A DNA stretch of 8,324 nucleotides from Deltaproteobacteria bacterium (GCA_021737245.1 JAIPEI010000146.1:1-8324); one strand, 5' to 3'; positions 1 to 6,217 are shown, numbered from the stretch's first letter. The notes: generated by a model not told the origin, from the letters alone. Program-made: numbers and translations.

Positions 1-413
1 AGATCTTCCCGGCGGAGTTCGGAGAGATCGGCTGGCACGAGGTGCGCCTGTCCTCGGAAGGAAGTCGGAGCGACCTCTGCCGGGGCGTGCCGGACGCCTT
101 CGAGACCTTTCACTGGCACGTGGGTCGGTTCTCCCTGCCACCTGGTTGCACGAGACTGGCCGCGAGCCGGGCCACGCCCGACCAGGCGTTCCTGTGCGAG
201 GAACGCCCTGCGGCGGGTTTTCAGTTCCATCCCGAGTACACGCTGGAGCTGGTGGACTACTTCGCCCGAGAGCACAGCGGGCAATGGGTGCCGGTGGCCT
301 TCGTGTGGGGGGAGGAGGGAGTCCTGGCGCGCAACCGCACCATGAAGGACACCTACTGGCTCATGGAAGCGATTCTCGACAATCTGGCTCGACGATTCCT
401 CAACCTTCCCTGA
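1..413 (+). CDS. Class I glutamine amidotransferase, 3' part
   Basis: The frame is open from the left edge (first full codon at 3) to TGA at 411-413, giving 136 visible residues; the start lies outside the window. The protein resembles the C-terminal half of GMP-synthase-type glutamine amidotransferases. It has EIGWHEVRL (visible residues 8-16), FHWH (36-39), and FQFHPE (73-78), which carries the catalytic His76 and Glu78. The catalytic Cys nucleophile elbow would be upstream and is not visible. Such domains release ammonia from glutamine and pass it to a partner enzyme or domain. The gene stops soon after the amidotransferase fold with no ATP-pyrophosphatase domain, so it is a stand-alone protein of the GuaA-like GATase1 group rather than full GMP synthase. 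The true acceptor reaction cannot be read from sequence. It may instead act as a gamma-glutamyl hydrolase on an unknown substrate. The family call is strong; the substrate is unknown. Confidence 0.85.
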   Translation, partial: IFPAEFGEIGWHEVRLSSEGSRSDLCRGVPDAFETFHWHVGRFSLPPGCTRLAASRATPDQAFLCEERPAAGFQFHPEYTLELVDYFAREHSGQWVPVAFVWGEEGVLARNRTMKDTYWLMEAILDNLARRFLNLP

Positions 414-487
414 CCTCCATCCGGGCGGCGACGGCCACCTCCGGACCGTTGGCGGCCTCGCTCATCCGGGCTGACCCCACGAACCCC

Positions 488-516
488 TGGACAACCGGCC
501 TTCGAAGCGGTATAGG
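488..516 (+). promoter_or_regulatory. Candidate sigma70 promoter for the EamA exporter gene
   Basis: TGGACA (488-493, 5 of 6 matches to TTGACA) is followed after exactly 17 bases by TATAGG (511-516, 4 of 6 matches to TATAAT). The predicted transcription start is near 523, leaving a leader of about 74 bases before the ATG at 597. Its position in the gap after the amidotransferase gene, and just before an otherwise possible upstream ATG at 522, supports 597 as the translation start. This is a reading by eye with no experimental support. Confidence 0.45.
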
Positions 517-561
517 CGGGCTTGGCGTTTCCGCACACGCAGGGCATCCGTTTTCAGAACC

Positions 562-582
562 CGGGCTGCACGACTCAGCCCG
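562..582 (+). promoter_or_regulatory. Leader stem-loop just before the Shine-Dalgarno of the EamA gene
   Basis: Arms CGGGCTG (562-568) and CAGCCCG (576-582) form a perfect 7-bp GC-rich stem around a 7-base loop, CACGACT. The stem ends one base before the AAAGG Shine-Dalgarno sequence. No U tract follows, so it is not a typical intrinsic terminator. It could modulate ribosome access or protect the mRNA 5' end. The loop sequence recurs at 589-595, between the Shine-Dalgarno and the ATG. Confidence 0.5.
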
Positions 583-597
583 CAAAGGCACGACTCA
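568..597 (+). repeat. 10-bp direct repeat GCACGACTCA around the EamA gene start
   Basis: GCACGACTCA occurs at 568-577 and again at 588-597, exactly 20 bases apart. The first copy covers the loop and part of the stem of the leader hairpin. The second begins at the last G of the Shine-Dalgarno and ends on the A of the start codon. A spacing of about two helical turns would suit a DNA-binding dimer, but it may be chance or a small local duplication. Confidence 0.5.
584..588 (+). promoter_or_regulatory. Ribosome binding site that fixes the EamA gene start
   Basis: AAAGG lies 8 bases before the ATG at 597. The alternative in-frame ATG at 522 has no such site and would add 25 residues unlike a DMT N-terminus, so 597 is preferred. 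Confidence 0.6.
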
Positions 598-1478
598 TGA
601 TCGTCTACGTCAAGCTCACCCTCACCGCAGCCTTCTGGGGCGGCACATTCGTAGCCGGACGGATCGTGGCCCGGGAGGCCGGGCCGTTTTCAGCCGCATT
701 CCTTCGTTTTCTCACCGCTTCGATCTGCCTCCTCCTGATCACCTGGAGGGCGGAGGGCCGTCTCCCTCTTCCGCGGAAAAACCGGATTCTTCCGCTGATC
801 CTGCTGGGCCTCACCGGTGTGTTCTCCTACAACGTCTTTTTCTTCATGGGACTCGAGAGGATCGAGGCAGGCCGGGCATCGCTCATCATTGCGAACAACC
901 CCATATTCATCACCCTGTTCTCCGCGTTGATCTTCCGGGAACGCCTTCGCCCGCTCGCCGTCCTGGGCATCCTCCTCTCATTGAGCGGCGCCGTAGTGGT
1001 CATCACCCGCGGGAACCCGCTCTCCGCCGTTCAGGGAGGTGTGGGATGGGGGGAGATCTTCATCTTTTTCTGCGTCCTGAGCTGGGTGGCCTACTCCCTG
1101 ATCGGGAAGACCGTGCTGACGGCGCTCTCTCCCCTCGTCACCGTCACCTGGGCGTCTCTCCTGGGCATGGTTTTCCTGGCGGCGCCTGCCTTTGCGGAAG
1201 GGCTCCTTCCGGAGATCTTCCGTTACTCCGCCGGCGGCTGGGCGGGGATCCTCTACCTGGGGGTGTTCGGCACCGTGGCCGGGTTTGTCTGGTACTACCG
1301 GGGCATCCGGGAGATCGGGCCGGCGCGGGCGAGCCAGTTCATCAACCTGGTTCCCGTGAGCGCAGTTCTCCTCGCGGCCCTCGTCCTTGAAGAGCCCCTC
1401 ACGCTCTCCCTGCTTGCCGGAGGCGTGCTGGTCCTGACCGGGATCACCCTGACCAACCGGGCCGCATCGCGGAAATGA
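597..1478 (+). CDS. EamA/DMT-superfamily membrane exporter
   Basis: A 293-residue inner-membrane protein of the drug/metabolite transporter (EamA, formerly DUF6) family, full length for the ten-helix type. It has two homologous five-helix repeats at roughly residues 8-137 and 152-287. Family hallmarks are visible: FWGGTFVAGR near residue 13 with the following helix FSAAFLRF, the N-P pair in ANNPIF (99-104), EIFIFFCVLSWVAYSLIGK opening the second half, and the second-half ending ASQFINLVPVSAVLLAALVLEEPLT (from 245), with its conserved Pro and Glu. Members usually export amino acids or other small metabolites by proton exchange; the substrate here cannot be told. ATG at 597 is chosen because AAAGG lies 8 bases upstream and the predicted promoter would start transcription about one base past the ATG at 522. 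It is probably a single-gene unit, ending 19 bases from the oppositely oriented aapP. Confidence 0.9.
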   Translation: MIVYVKLTLTAAFWGGTFVAGRIVAREAGPFSAAFLRFLTASICLLLITWRAEGRLPLPRKNRILPLILLGLTGVFSYNVFFFMGLERIEAGRASLIIANNPIFITLFSALIFRERLRPLAVLGILLSLSGAVVVITRGNPLSAVQGGVGWGEIFIFFCVLSWVAYSLIGKTVLTALSPLVTVTWASLLGMVFLAAPAFAEGLLPEIFRYSAGGWAGILYLGVFGTVAGFVWYYRGIREIGPARASQFINLVPVSAVLLAALVLEEPLTLSLLAGGVLVLTGITLTNRAASRK

Positions 1479-1497
1479 GCGGGGGACCCTTCTCGTG

Positions 1498-2274
1498 CTA
1501 GTGCAGGATCTGGCTGAGAAACAGCTTGGTCCGTTCGTGCTGCGGGTTGTGAAAGAACTCCTCGGGCGAGTTTCCCTCGACGATCTGACCGAAGTCCATG
1601 AAAAGCACCCGGTGGGCCACGCTCCGGGCGAACCCCATCTCGTGGGAGACCACGATCATGGTCATGCCCTCCCGGGCGAGCTCGATCATCACGTCCAGGA
1701 CCTCCTTGATCATCTCGGGGTCCAGGGCGGAGGTGGGCTCGTCAAAGAGCATGAGCTTCGGCTTCATGCAGAGGCTGCGGGCGATGGCCACCCGTTGCTG
1801 CTGCCCGCCCGAGAGCTGCCCGGGGTACTTCCGCGCCTGCTCTGCGATCTGCACCTTCTCCAGGTAGTACATGGCCGTCTCCTCGGCCTCCCGCCTGGGG
1901 ACCTTGCGCACCCAGATCGGTCCGAGGGTCAGGTTGTCGATGATGGTCAGATGGGGGAAGAGGTTGAAGTGCTGAAAGACCATGCCCACCTCGGCGCGGA
2001 CCTTTTCGATCTTCTTGATGTTGTTGGTGAGCTCCATGCCGTCCACCACGATCTTCCCGCGCTGGTGCTCCTCCAGCCGGTTGATGCAGCGAATGAGGGT
2101 GGATTTCCCGGAACCCGAGGGTCCGCACACCACGATCCTCTCCTGCTTGTGCACGGTCAGGTTGATGCCGCGAAGCACATGGAACTCCCCGAACCACTTG
2201 TGCAGGTCCGTGATCTCTACGATCGCCTCGCTGGAGGGCTTGGCGACATCGGCCGCCGCTTCCCGTTCGTTCAT
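1498..2274 (-). CDS. aapP: General L-amino-acid ABC transporter ATP-binding protein AapP
   Basis: A 258-residue cytoplasmic ATPase of the polar amino acid importer (GlnQ/HisP/AapP/BztD) family, at the usual family length. In order: Walker A GPSGSGKST (51-59), Q-loop Gln101 in MVFQHFNLFPHLT, signature LSGGQQQRVAIARS (154-167), Walker B LMLFDEPTSALDP (174-186) with Glu179, and switch His211 in VVSHEMGFA. All catalytic elements are intact. It would power import through AapQ and AapM. The start at 2274 (MNEREAAADV) is preferred because AGAGGGA lies 6 bases upstream. An in-frame ATG at 2295 would add seven residues (MEQEGQT) and directly abuts the heptanucleotide repeat tract. The gene is last in the leftward aapJQMP operon, 117 bases after aapM, and converges with the EamA gene. 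No clear terminator fits in the 19-base gap. Confidence 0.93.
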   Translation of the reverse strand: MNEREAAADVAKPSSEAIVEITDLHKWFGEFHVLRGINLTVHKQERIVVCGPSGSGKSTLIRCINRLEEHQRGKIVVDGMELTNNIKKIEKVRAEVGMVFQHFNLFPHLTIIDNLTLGPIWVRKVPRREAEETAMYYLEKVQIAEQARKYPGQLSGGQQQRVAIARSLCMKPKLMLFDEPTSALDPEMIKEVLDVMIELAREGMTMIVVSHEMGFARSVAHRVLFMDFGQIVEGNSPEEFFHNPQHERTKLFLSQILH

Positions 2275-2297
2275 GGTCTGTCCCTCTTGTTCCATCG

Positions 2298-2381
2298 TCC
2301 TTGCTCCTTGCTCCTCGCTCCTCGCTCCTTGATCCTCGCTCCTCGCTCCTTGCTCCTCGCTCCTCGCTCCTTGCTCCTTTC
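2298..2381 (-). repeat. Heptanucleotide tandem repeat between aapM and aapP, each junction an AGGAG core
   Basis: Eleven tandem 7-bp units, read on the plus strand as TCCTTGC or TCCTCGC (one ends in A), run from 2298 to 2374. A degenerate twelfth, TCCTTTC, fills 2375-2381. On the coding (minus) strand the units are GCAAGGA and GCGAGGA, so nearly every junction recreates AGGAG, a Shine-Dalgarno core. From unit 2 onward the TTG/TCG variants follow a three-unit order, TTG-TCG-TCG, giving a 21-bp higher-order period repeated three times. The tract fills most of the aapM-aapP gap and ends 23 bases before the preferred aapP start. Length change by slippage would alter spacing but no reading frame. 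Similar CTC-rich heptamers occur, as I recall, in other deltaproteobacterial genomes; I cannot check this here. Confidence 0.9.
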
Positions 2382-2391
2382 GCCTCCCCGG

Positions 2392-3495
2392 TCAGTCCGT
2401 CTTCAGCTCCCGCTCCAGACGGCGGCTGTAGTTGGACATGGAGAAACACCCCAGGAAGTAGAGAAGCGCCACGAAGAGGTAGGCCTCCCGGCTGAAGCCC
2501 AGCCACTCGGGGTCCGATATGACGGACTTGGTGGTCTTGAGTATGTCGTAGAGTGCAATGATCACCACCAGGGACGTGTCCTTGAACGCCGAGATCAGGA
2601 TGCTCACCGTGGGCGGGATCACGATCTTGAGCGCCTGGGGCAGAATCACGAGCCGCATGGTCTGGTAGTAGTTGAGACCCATGGACTCGGCGGCCTCGTA
2701 CTGCCCCCGGCTCATGCCCTGGAGCCCGCCGCGGACCACCTCCGCGATGTAGGCCGCCGTGAACAGGATGATGGCGACCTGGGCCCTGAGGATCTTGTTG
2801 ATGGTGACCCCCTCGGGAAGAAACAGCGGAAAGATGATGGCGGACATGAAGAGCAGGCTGATCAAGGGGACCCCTCGAATCGCCTCGATATAGACGATGC
2901 AGATCCAGCGCACGCCCGGAAGGGTGGACTGCCTGCCCAAAGCGAGGACGACGCCCAGGGGGTATGCCGCGGCCAGGCCGAACACAGAGAGGAGGAGCGT
3001 CAGGGGCAGCCCTCCCCACTTGTTGCTGTCCACGGGCTCCAGGCCGAAGAGCCCGCCCCGCATGAGCAGTCCCATGGCGAAAAGGCCCAGGATCCAGGCG
3101 TAGAGCAGGCTCTTTTTCCAGTGCGTACGGTCCTGGCTGTAGTAGAGAAGCCCGAACAGGACGAACATCGCGATGAGCGGGCGCCATTGGAGATCATAGG
3201 GAAAGAAACCGAACAGAATGAACCGGATGTTCTCCGTGATCACCGACCAGCAGGCTCCGGACGCATCGCGGCAGGCCTCGCTCCCGGCGGTCCAGACCGC
3301 ATCCAGAAAGAGCCACCTGACCATGGGTGGAACCACCTTCCACAGGAACCAGAGAGTCACCACGGTCAGGATGGAGTTGAACCAGCCGTTGAACAGGTTG
3401 GCGCGCACCCACCCCACCAGCCCCACGTTGGTTACGGGCGGTTTCAGGATGCCGGCCTCGGGGTTGTATCCGGTGTCTTCCACGGCTTCGCTCAT
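2392..3495 (-). CDS. aapM: General L-amino-acid ABC transporter permease AapM
   Basis: A 367-residue inner-membrane permease of the HisM/AapM/BztC branch. The N-terminus (residues 1-35) with GWVRANLFNGWFN is typical of AapM. A first membrane segment lies near 38-55, followed by a periplasmic loop with two cysteines, C75 and C82, which may form a disulfide. Further helices are at about 106-119, 130-145 and 162-187. The core binding-protein-dependent transport domain runs from about 162 to 355. The EAA loop that docks with the ATPase is at 267-288 (EAAESMGLNYYQTMRLVILP). ATG at 3495 is chosen because its last two bases overlap the aapQ stop codon as ATGA, with GGAG just upstream, implying translational coupling. 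With AapQ it forms the heterodimeric channel. The frame is open for some distance upstream of 3495, but there it is only the aapQ region in the wrong frame. Confidence 0.93.
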   Translation of the reverse strand: MSEAVEDTGYNPEAGILKPPVTNVGLVGWVRANLFNGWFNSILTVVTLWFLWKVVPPMVRWLFLDAVWTAGSEACRDASGACWSVITENIRFILFGFFPYDLQWRPLIAMFVLFGLLYYSQDRTHWKKSLLYAWILGLFAMGLLMRGGLFGLEPVDSNKWGGLPLTLLLSVFGLAAAYPLGVVLALGRQSTLPGVRWICIVYIEAIRGVPLISLLFMSAIIFPLFLPEGVTINKILRAQVAIILFTAAYIAEVVRGGLQGMSRGQYEAAESMGLNYYQTMRLVILPQALKIVIPPTVSILISAFKDTSLVVIIALYDILKTTKSVISDPEWLGFSREAYLFVALLYFLGCFSMSNYSRRLERELKTD

Positions 3496-4685
3496 CTCTC
3501 CACCAGCGCGGCCCGCTTGTTGTACCAGTTCATGAAGGCCGAGGTGGACAGGCTGAAGACCAGGTACACGGTCATGATCAGGGCCACCCCCTCGATGGCC
3601 TGCCCGGTCTGGTTGATGGTCGTGTTGGCCACGGACACGAAGTCCGGGTACCCGATGGCCACGGCCAGGGAGCTGTTCTTGGTCAGATTGAGCATCTGGC
3701 TCGTGAGGGGCGGAATGATCACCCGCATCGCCTGGGGAAGAATGACCAGGTTGAGCACCATGGTGGGTCGCAGGCCGATGCTCATGGCCGCCTCGGTCTG
3801 TCCCTTGCTCACGGACTGGATGCCCGCACGCACGACCTCGGCCACGAACGCCGCGGTGTAGAGCACGAGCCCCATGACGACCGCAAAGAACTCCGGGCTC
3901 ATGGTGAGACCGCCCTTGAAGTTGAACCCTTGAAGCTCGGGGACGTCCATCGCCGTGGGGGCGCCGCCCAGCCACCAGGCCAGGAAAGGAAACCCGAGGA
4001 TCATGGCAAGGGACACCCGGAACGTTGGAAAAGGCCGGCCCGTCCGGTCCTGGCGCTTACGCGCCCACCTGCGTACGGCCCAAACCGCAACACAGGCCAG
4101 AACGAGGGCCGCCCCCATGTAGGCATGGGCCAGGTGGGCCTCGGGCACCGTGAACATCACGCCCCGGTTGCACAGAAACACGCCGTTCACCGGGTTGAGG
4201 GCTTGCCTGGGCGACGGCAGGGTCTCGTAGAAGATGGCATACCAGAAGAAGAGCTGCAGGAGAACGGGGATGTCCTGCATGACCTCGATGTAGACGGCGG
4301 CGATCTTGGAAACGAGCCAGTTGGAGGAGAGCCTGGCGATACCGATGATCGTTCCCAGGATGATGGTGATGAGGTTCCCCACGAAAGCCACGAGCAGGGT
4401 ATTCAGGGCGCCGACCGCCAGGGCACGGGCGTAGCTGCTCGCCGCGGAGTAGGGAATCATGGACTCCCCGATCTCGAAGGAGGCCTCTTTCCCCAGGAAG
4501 CTCCACCCCGTGGCGATGGACTGGCGTTCCAGGTTGGTCAGAACGTTCGAGACGAGATAGTAGCCCAGCAGGCCGACCCCGCAAAGCGTCGCGGCCTGGA
4601 ACAGGACCGCACGCTTCTTGGCATCGAGCCAGAACGGGACCTTTTCCGTGGCGGCGGTACCGGGTTCCGTGTCCACCGGGTTCAT
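3492..4685 (-). CDS. aapQ: General L-amino-acid ABC transporter permease AapQ
   Basis: A 397-residue inner-membrane permease of the AapQ/BztB type, close to the usual length of about 400. The N-terminal helix (about 27-48) is followed by the family segment SNVLTNLERQSIATGWSFL (46-64). The transport domain begins with ALAVGALNTLLVAFVGN (88-104) and continues through EVMQDIPVLLQLFFWYAIFYETLP (134-157). Long AapQ/BztB-specific insertions fill about 158-265. The EAA loop is at 298-317 (EAAMSIGLRPTMVLNLVILP), and the C-terminal helix is near 367-386. ATG at 4685 has AAGGA 7 bases upstream. The stop overlaps the aapM start by four bases. It lies 136 bases downstream of aapJ, across two stem-loops that probably reduce its expression relative to the binding protein. 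Confidence 0.93.
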   Translation of the reverse strand: MNPVDTEPGTAATEKVPFWLDAKKRAVLFQAATLCGVGLLGYYLVSNVLTNLERQSIATGWSFLGKEASFEIGESMIPYSAASSYARALAVGALNTLLVAFVGNLITIILGTIIGIARLSSNWLVSKIAAVYIEVMQDIPVLLQLFFWYAIFYETLPSPRQALNPVNGVFLCNRGVMFTVPEAHLAHAYMGAALVLACVAVWAVRRWARKRQDRTGRPFPTFRVSLAMILGFPFLAWWLGGAPTAMDVPELQGFNFKGGLTMSPEFFAVVMGLVLYTAAFVAEVVRAGIQSVSKGQTEAAMSIGLRPTMVLNLVILPQAMRVIIPPLTSQMLNLTKNSSLAVAIGYPDFVSVANTTINQTGQAIEGVALIMTVYLVFSLSTSAFMNWYNKRAALVER

Positions 4686-4742
4686 GCCTGGGTCCTTGCC
4701 GGAAAGGGGTCCATGGATCGGGCGATCCGGAAGTCGCGAAAG

Positions 4743-4769
4743 GCCCGGCCCGGGCGTCCCGGGCCGGGC
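4743..4769 (-). promoter_or_regulatory. Very stable 12-bp inverted repeat between aapJ and aapQ
   Basis: GCCCGGCCCGGG (4743-4754) and its exact complement CCCGGGCCGGGC (4758-4769) flank a 3-base loop. Every stem pair is G-C. In the operon direction only three Ts follow after two Cs, so it is a poor terminator by itself. A 3'-protective hairpin for aapJ mRNA, or a pause structure, is more likely. It follows the terminator-like hairpin at 4776-4808. Comparable intergenic elements sit between hisJ and hisQ in enteric bacteria (known). The role here is inferred. Confidence 0.6.
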
Positions 4770-4775
4770 GAGGGC

Positions 4776-4808
4776 AAAAAGACAGAAGCGCCTTTCAAGC
4801 GGCGCCTC
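4776..4808 (-). terminator. Intrinsic terminator-like stem-loop after aapJ (attenuator within the operon)
   Basis: On the minus strand, GAGGCGCC (4808-4801) pairs with GGCGCTTC (4792-4785): eight pairs including one G-U wobble, around an 8-base loop. TGTC and a run of five Ts (4780-4776) follow. It begins 13 bases after the aapJ stop. The short U tract suggests partial termination, which would leave some read-through into aapQMP and explain excess binding protein. Confidence 0.55.
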
Positions 4809-4821
4809 TCGGGATCGGGTA

Positions 4822-5847
4822 TCACCTGAACGGGGAGGCGTACATCAGGCCGCCCTCGGTCCAGAGGGCGTTCAACCCGCGCTGAAGCCCCAGCTTCGTG
4901 TCGGGGCCCACGTTGCGCTCGAAGACTTCTCCGTAGTTTCCAACCATCTTGATGACATTGTAGAAGCAGTCGTCCTTCAGTCCCAACGCCTTGCCCATCC
5001 CCTCGGTCACGCCGAGAAGGCGCTTGATCTTGGGGTTGTCGCTCTCGAGCATCTTGTCCACGTTCCTGGAGGTGATGCCCAGCTCCTCGGCCTCGATGAG
5101 GGACATGGTCACCCAGTTCACGATGTCGTACCACTGGTCGTCCCCGTGACGCACCACCGGAGCCAGGGGCTCCTTGGAGATGATCTCGGGCAGGAGCACG
5201 TAGTCGTCCGGGTTCGGGGCCACGGAGCGGTGTGCCGCCAGCTGCGAGGCGTCCGAGGTCAGGGCGTCGCAGCGGCCTGCGAAAAAGGCCTTGTTGAGCT
5301 CCGAGGCCTGCTCGATGACCACCGGTTTCCAGGAGAGCTTATTGGCGCGGAAGAAGTCCGCGGCGTTCATCTCGGTGGTGGTTCCGGGAAGCACGCAGAC
5401 CGCGGCGCCGTCGAGATCCTTGGCGCTCTTCACGCCGAGCTTTTTGCGCACCAGGAAGCCCTGGCCGTCATAGTAGTTCACCTGGCAGAAGTTCAGGCCG
5501 TTGGTGGTTTCCCGGGTGAGGGTTTGCGTGGTGTTCCGGCAGAGGACGTCGATCTCCTTGCTCTGGAGCGCGGGAAGCCGCTGAACCGCCGTGAGCGCGG
5601 TGAACTCCACCTTGCTCGGATCGCCGAAGACGGCGGCGGCCACGGCCCGCGCCGTGTCCACGTCCAATCCCTTCCACACGCCCTTTTCGTCCGGCATGCT
5701 GAAGCCGTACACATCGCCGTTCACGCCGGCCTTGAGAAAGCCTCTCGCCTTGACCGCGTCGAGCGTCTCCCCCGCCATGGCCGCGCCGGTCGCGATGAAA
5801 AGAACGGACGCTGCCAAAACCAGGCACAGTTTCAGGATCTTCATCAT
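4822..5847 (-). CDS. aapJ: General L-amino-acid ABC transporter periplasmic binding protein AapJ
   Basis: A 341-residue Sec-exported solute-binding protein of family 3, AapJ/BztA type, at the usual length. The signal peptide has basic residues K3 and K6, a hydrophobic core at about 7-22, and likely cleavage after A25 (AMA before GETL). No lipobox is seen, so the mature protein should be soluble in the periplasm. Family features are LKAGVNGDVYGFSMPDEKGVWKGLDVD (38-64, ligand-binding lobe), LCRNTTQTLTRE (102-113), VCVLPGTTTE (150-159), SDASQL (198-203), PLAPVVRHGDDQW (227-239), and the C-terminal NYGEVFERNVG (304-314). Five cysteines lie in the mature part. AapJ-type proteins bind a broad range of L-amino acids. 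Tandem ATGs at 5847 and 5844 lie 5 and 8 bases after a full AAGGAGG Shine-Dalgarno, so either may be used. It is the first and probably most highly expressed gene of the operon. Confidence 0.94.
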   Translation of the reverse strand: MMKILKLCLVLAASVLFIATGAAMAGETLDAVKARGFLKAGVNGDVYGFSMPDEKGVWKGLDVDTARAVAAAVFGDPSKVEFTALTAVQRLPALQSKEIDVLCRNTTQTLTRETTNGLNFCQVNYYDGQGFLVRKKLGVKSAKDLDGAAVCVLPGTTTEMNAADFFRANKLSWKPVVIEQASELNKAFFAGRCDALTSDASQLAAHRSVAPNPDDYVLLPEIISKEPLAPVVRHGDDQWYDIVNWVTMSLIEAEELGITSRNVDKMLESDNPKIKRLLGVTEGMGKALGLKDDCFYNVIKMVGNYGEVFERNVGPDTKLGLQRGLNALWTEGGLMYASPFR

Positions 5848-5876
5848 TCCCTCCTCCTTGTCTTGGTTGACATTGC

Positions 5877-5896
5877 CTGTCCGGGAATCCGGACAG
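5877..5896 (-). promoter_or_regulatory. Perfect 8+8 inverted repeat in the aapJ leader
   Basis: CTGTCCGG (5877-5884) and CCGGACAG (5889-5896) flank GAAT, giving a 20-base near-complete palindrome whose near edge is 29 bases before the aapJ ATG at 5847. As DNA it could be an operator for a dimeric repressor. As RNA it would be an 8-bp hairpin with a tetraloop, upstream of the Shine-Dalgarno and not masking it. The sequence does not tell which. Confidence 0.55.
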
Positions 5897-6033
5897 TCTC
5901 CGCTATCTCTCGGGTCCGCCCGGGTTTGGAGGGCCCGAATGACCTGATGACCGGGCAGGTGTCCTGTTGCGTTCGGGATGTGCGTGTTCCCATCGATCGG
6001 TGGCACGGAAGCAGGGGGAATGGTCTACTTGTT

Positions 6034-6049
6034 AGCACAGTACGTGCCG
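6034..6049 (-). promoter_or_regulatory. Candidate sigma54 (-24/-12) promoter for aapJQMP
   Basis: Read on the minus strand from 6049 to 6034, the sequence is CGGCACGTACTGTGCT. Against the consensus TGGCACG-N4-TTGCW it has the invariant GG (-24) and GC (-12) at the exact 10-base separation and matches 10 of 12 defined positions. Transcription would start near 6023, giving a leader of about 175 bases that includes the dyad at 5877-5896. I found no clear NtrC-type enhancer upstream, and no better sigma70 promoter for aapJ. Confidence 0.45.
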
Positions 6050-6133
6050 GAATTTCAAGGCAAAACCAACCGGGGTGACCTCTTCTCTCATGGAAGCGGC
6101 CCTCGAACCACCCGTCGCATCGGTCCTTTTTCG

Positions 6134-6162
6134 TTGCGAATGCAATGGGTTTGGTCTATACT
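6134..6162 (+). promoter_or_regulatory. Strong-looking sigma70 promoter for the nucleoside-recognition gene
   Basis: TTGCGA (6134-6139, 4 of 6 matches) and TATACT (6157-6162, 5 of 6 matches) are separated by exactly 17 bases, in the most AT-rich stretch of the region. The predicted transcription start is near 6169. This lies inside the longest reading frame (open from GTG at 6075), so the protein must begin downstream of about 6169. Confidence 0.6.
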
Positions 6163-6217
6163 CCGCCCCTTTTGTGATGATCATGCCCACGGCTGGTTCA
6201 GCATACGAGCCCCCATC

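Noticed and set aside
146..1390. A 414-codon plus-strand frame spanning the amidotransferase end, the gap and the EamA gene
   Set aside because: The composition is Arg/Pro/Gly-rich and it crosses a convincing promoter and two real genes in another frame. It is a GC-bias shadow.
2298..2381. Consideration of the tandem heptamer tract as a CRISPR array
   Set aside because: The units are 7 bp with no unique spacers. It is a simple tandem repeat.
2301..2495. Small frame translating the heptamer repeat as a periodic Leu/Ala/Pro/Arg/Ser peptide
   Set aside because: The periodicity comes from the 21-bp DNA super-period. No Shine-Dalgarno or homologous domain supports a protein, and the same tract is periodic in every frame.
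1495..3861. A 788-codon open frame on the plus strand, antisense to aapP, aapM and part of aapQ
   Set aside because: Its translation is rich in His, Asp, Gly and Arg and matches no family. It mirrors high-GC codon bias of the real genes on the other strand, and it contains the low-complexity translation of the heptamer repeat.
5911..5937. Possible second stem in the aapJ leader (CGGGTCC with GGGCCCG)
   Set aside because: It contains a G-U or mismatch position and a 13-base loop in very GC-rich sequence, so chance pairing is likely.
6001..6015. TGGCACG on the plus strand, resembling a sigma54 -24 element
   Set aside because: At the required spacing the -12 dinucleotide is GG rather than GC, so the invariant element is missing.
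4618..6078. A 486-codon plus-strand frame opposite aapJ
   Set aside because: It lies antisense to a full-length, well-conserved binding protein and has no recognisable domain of its own.
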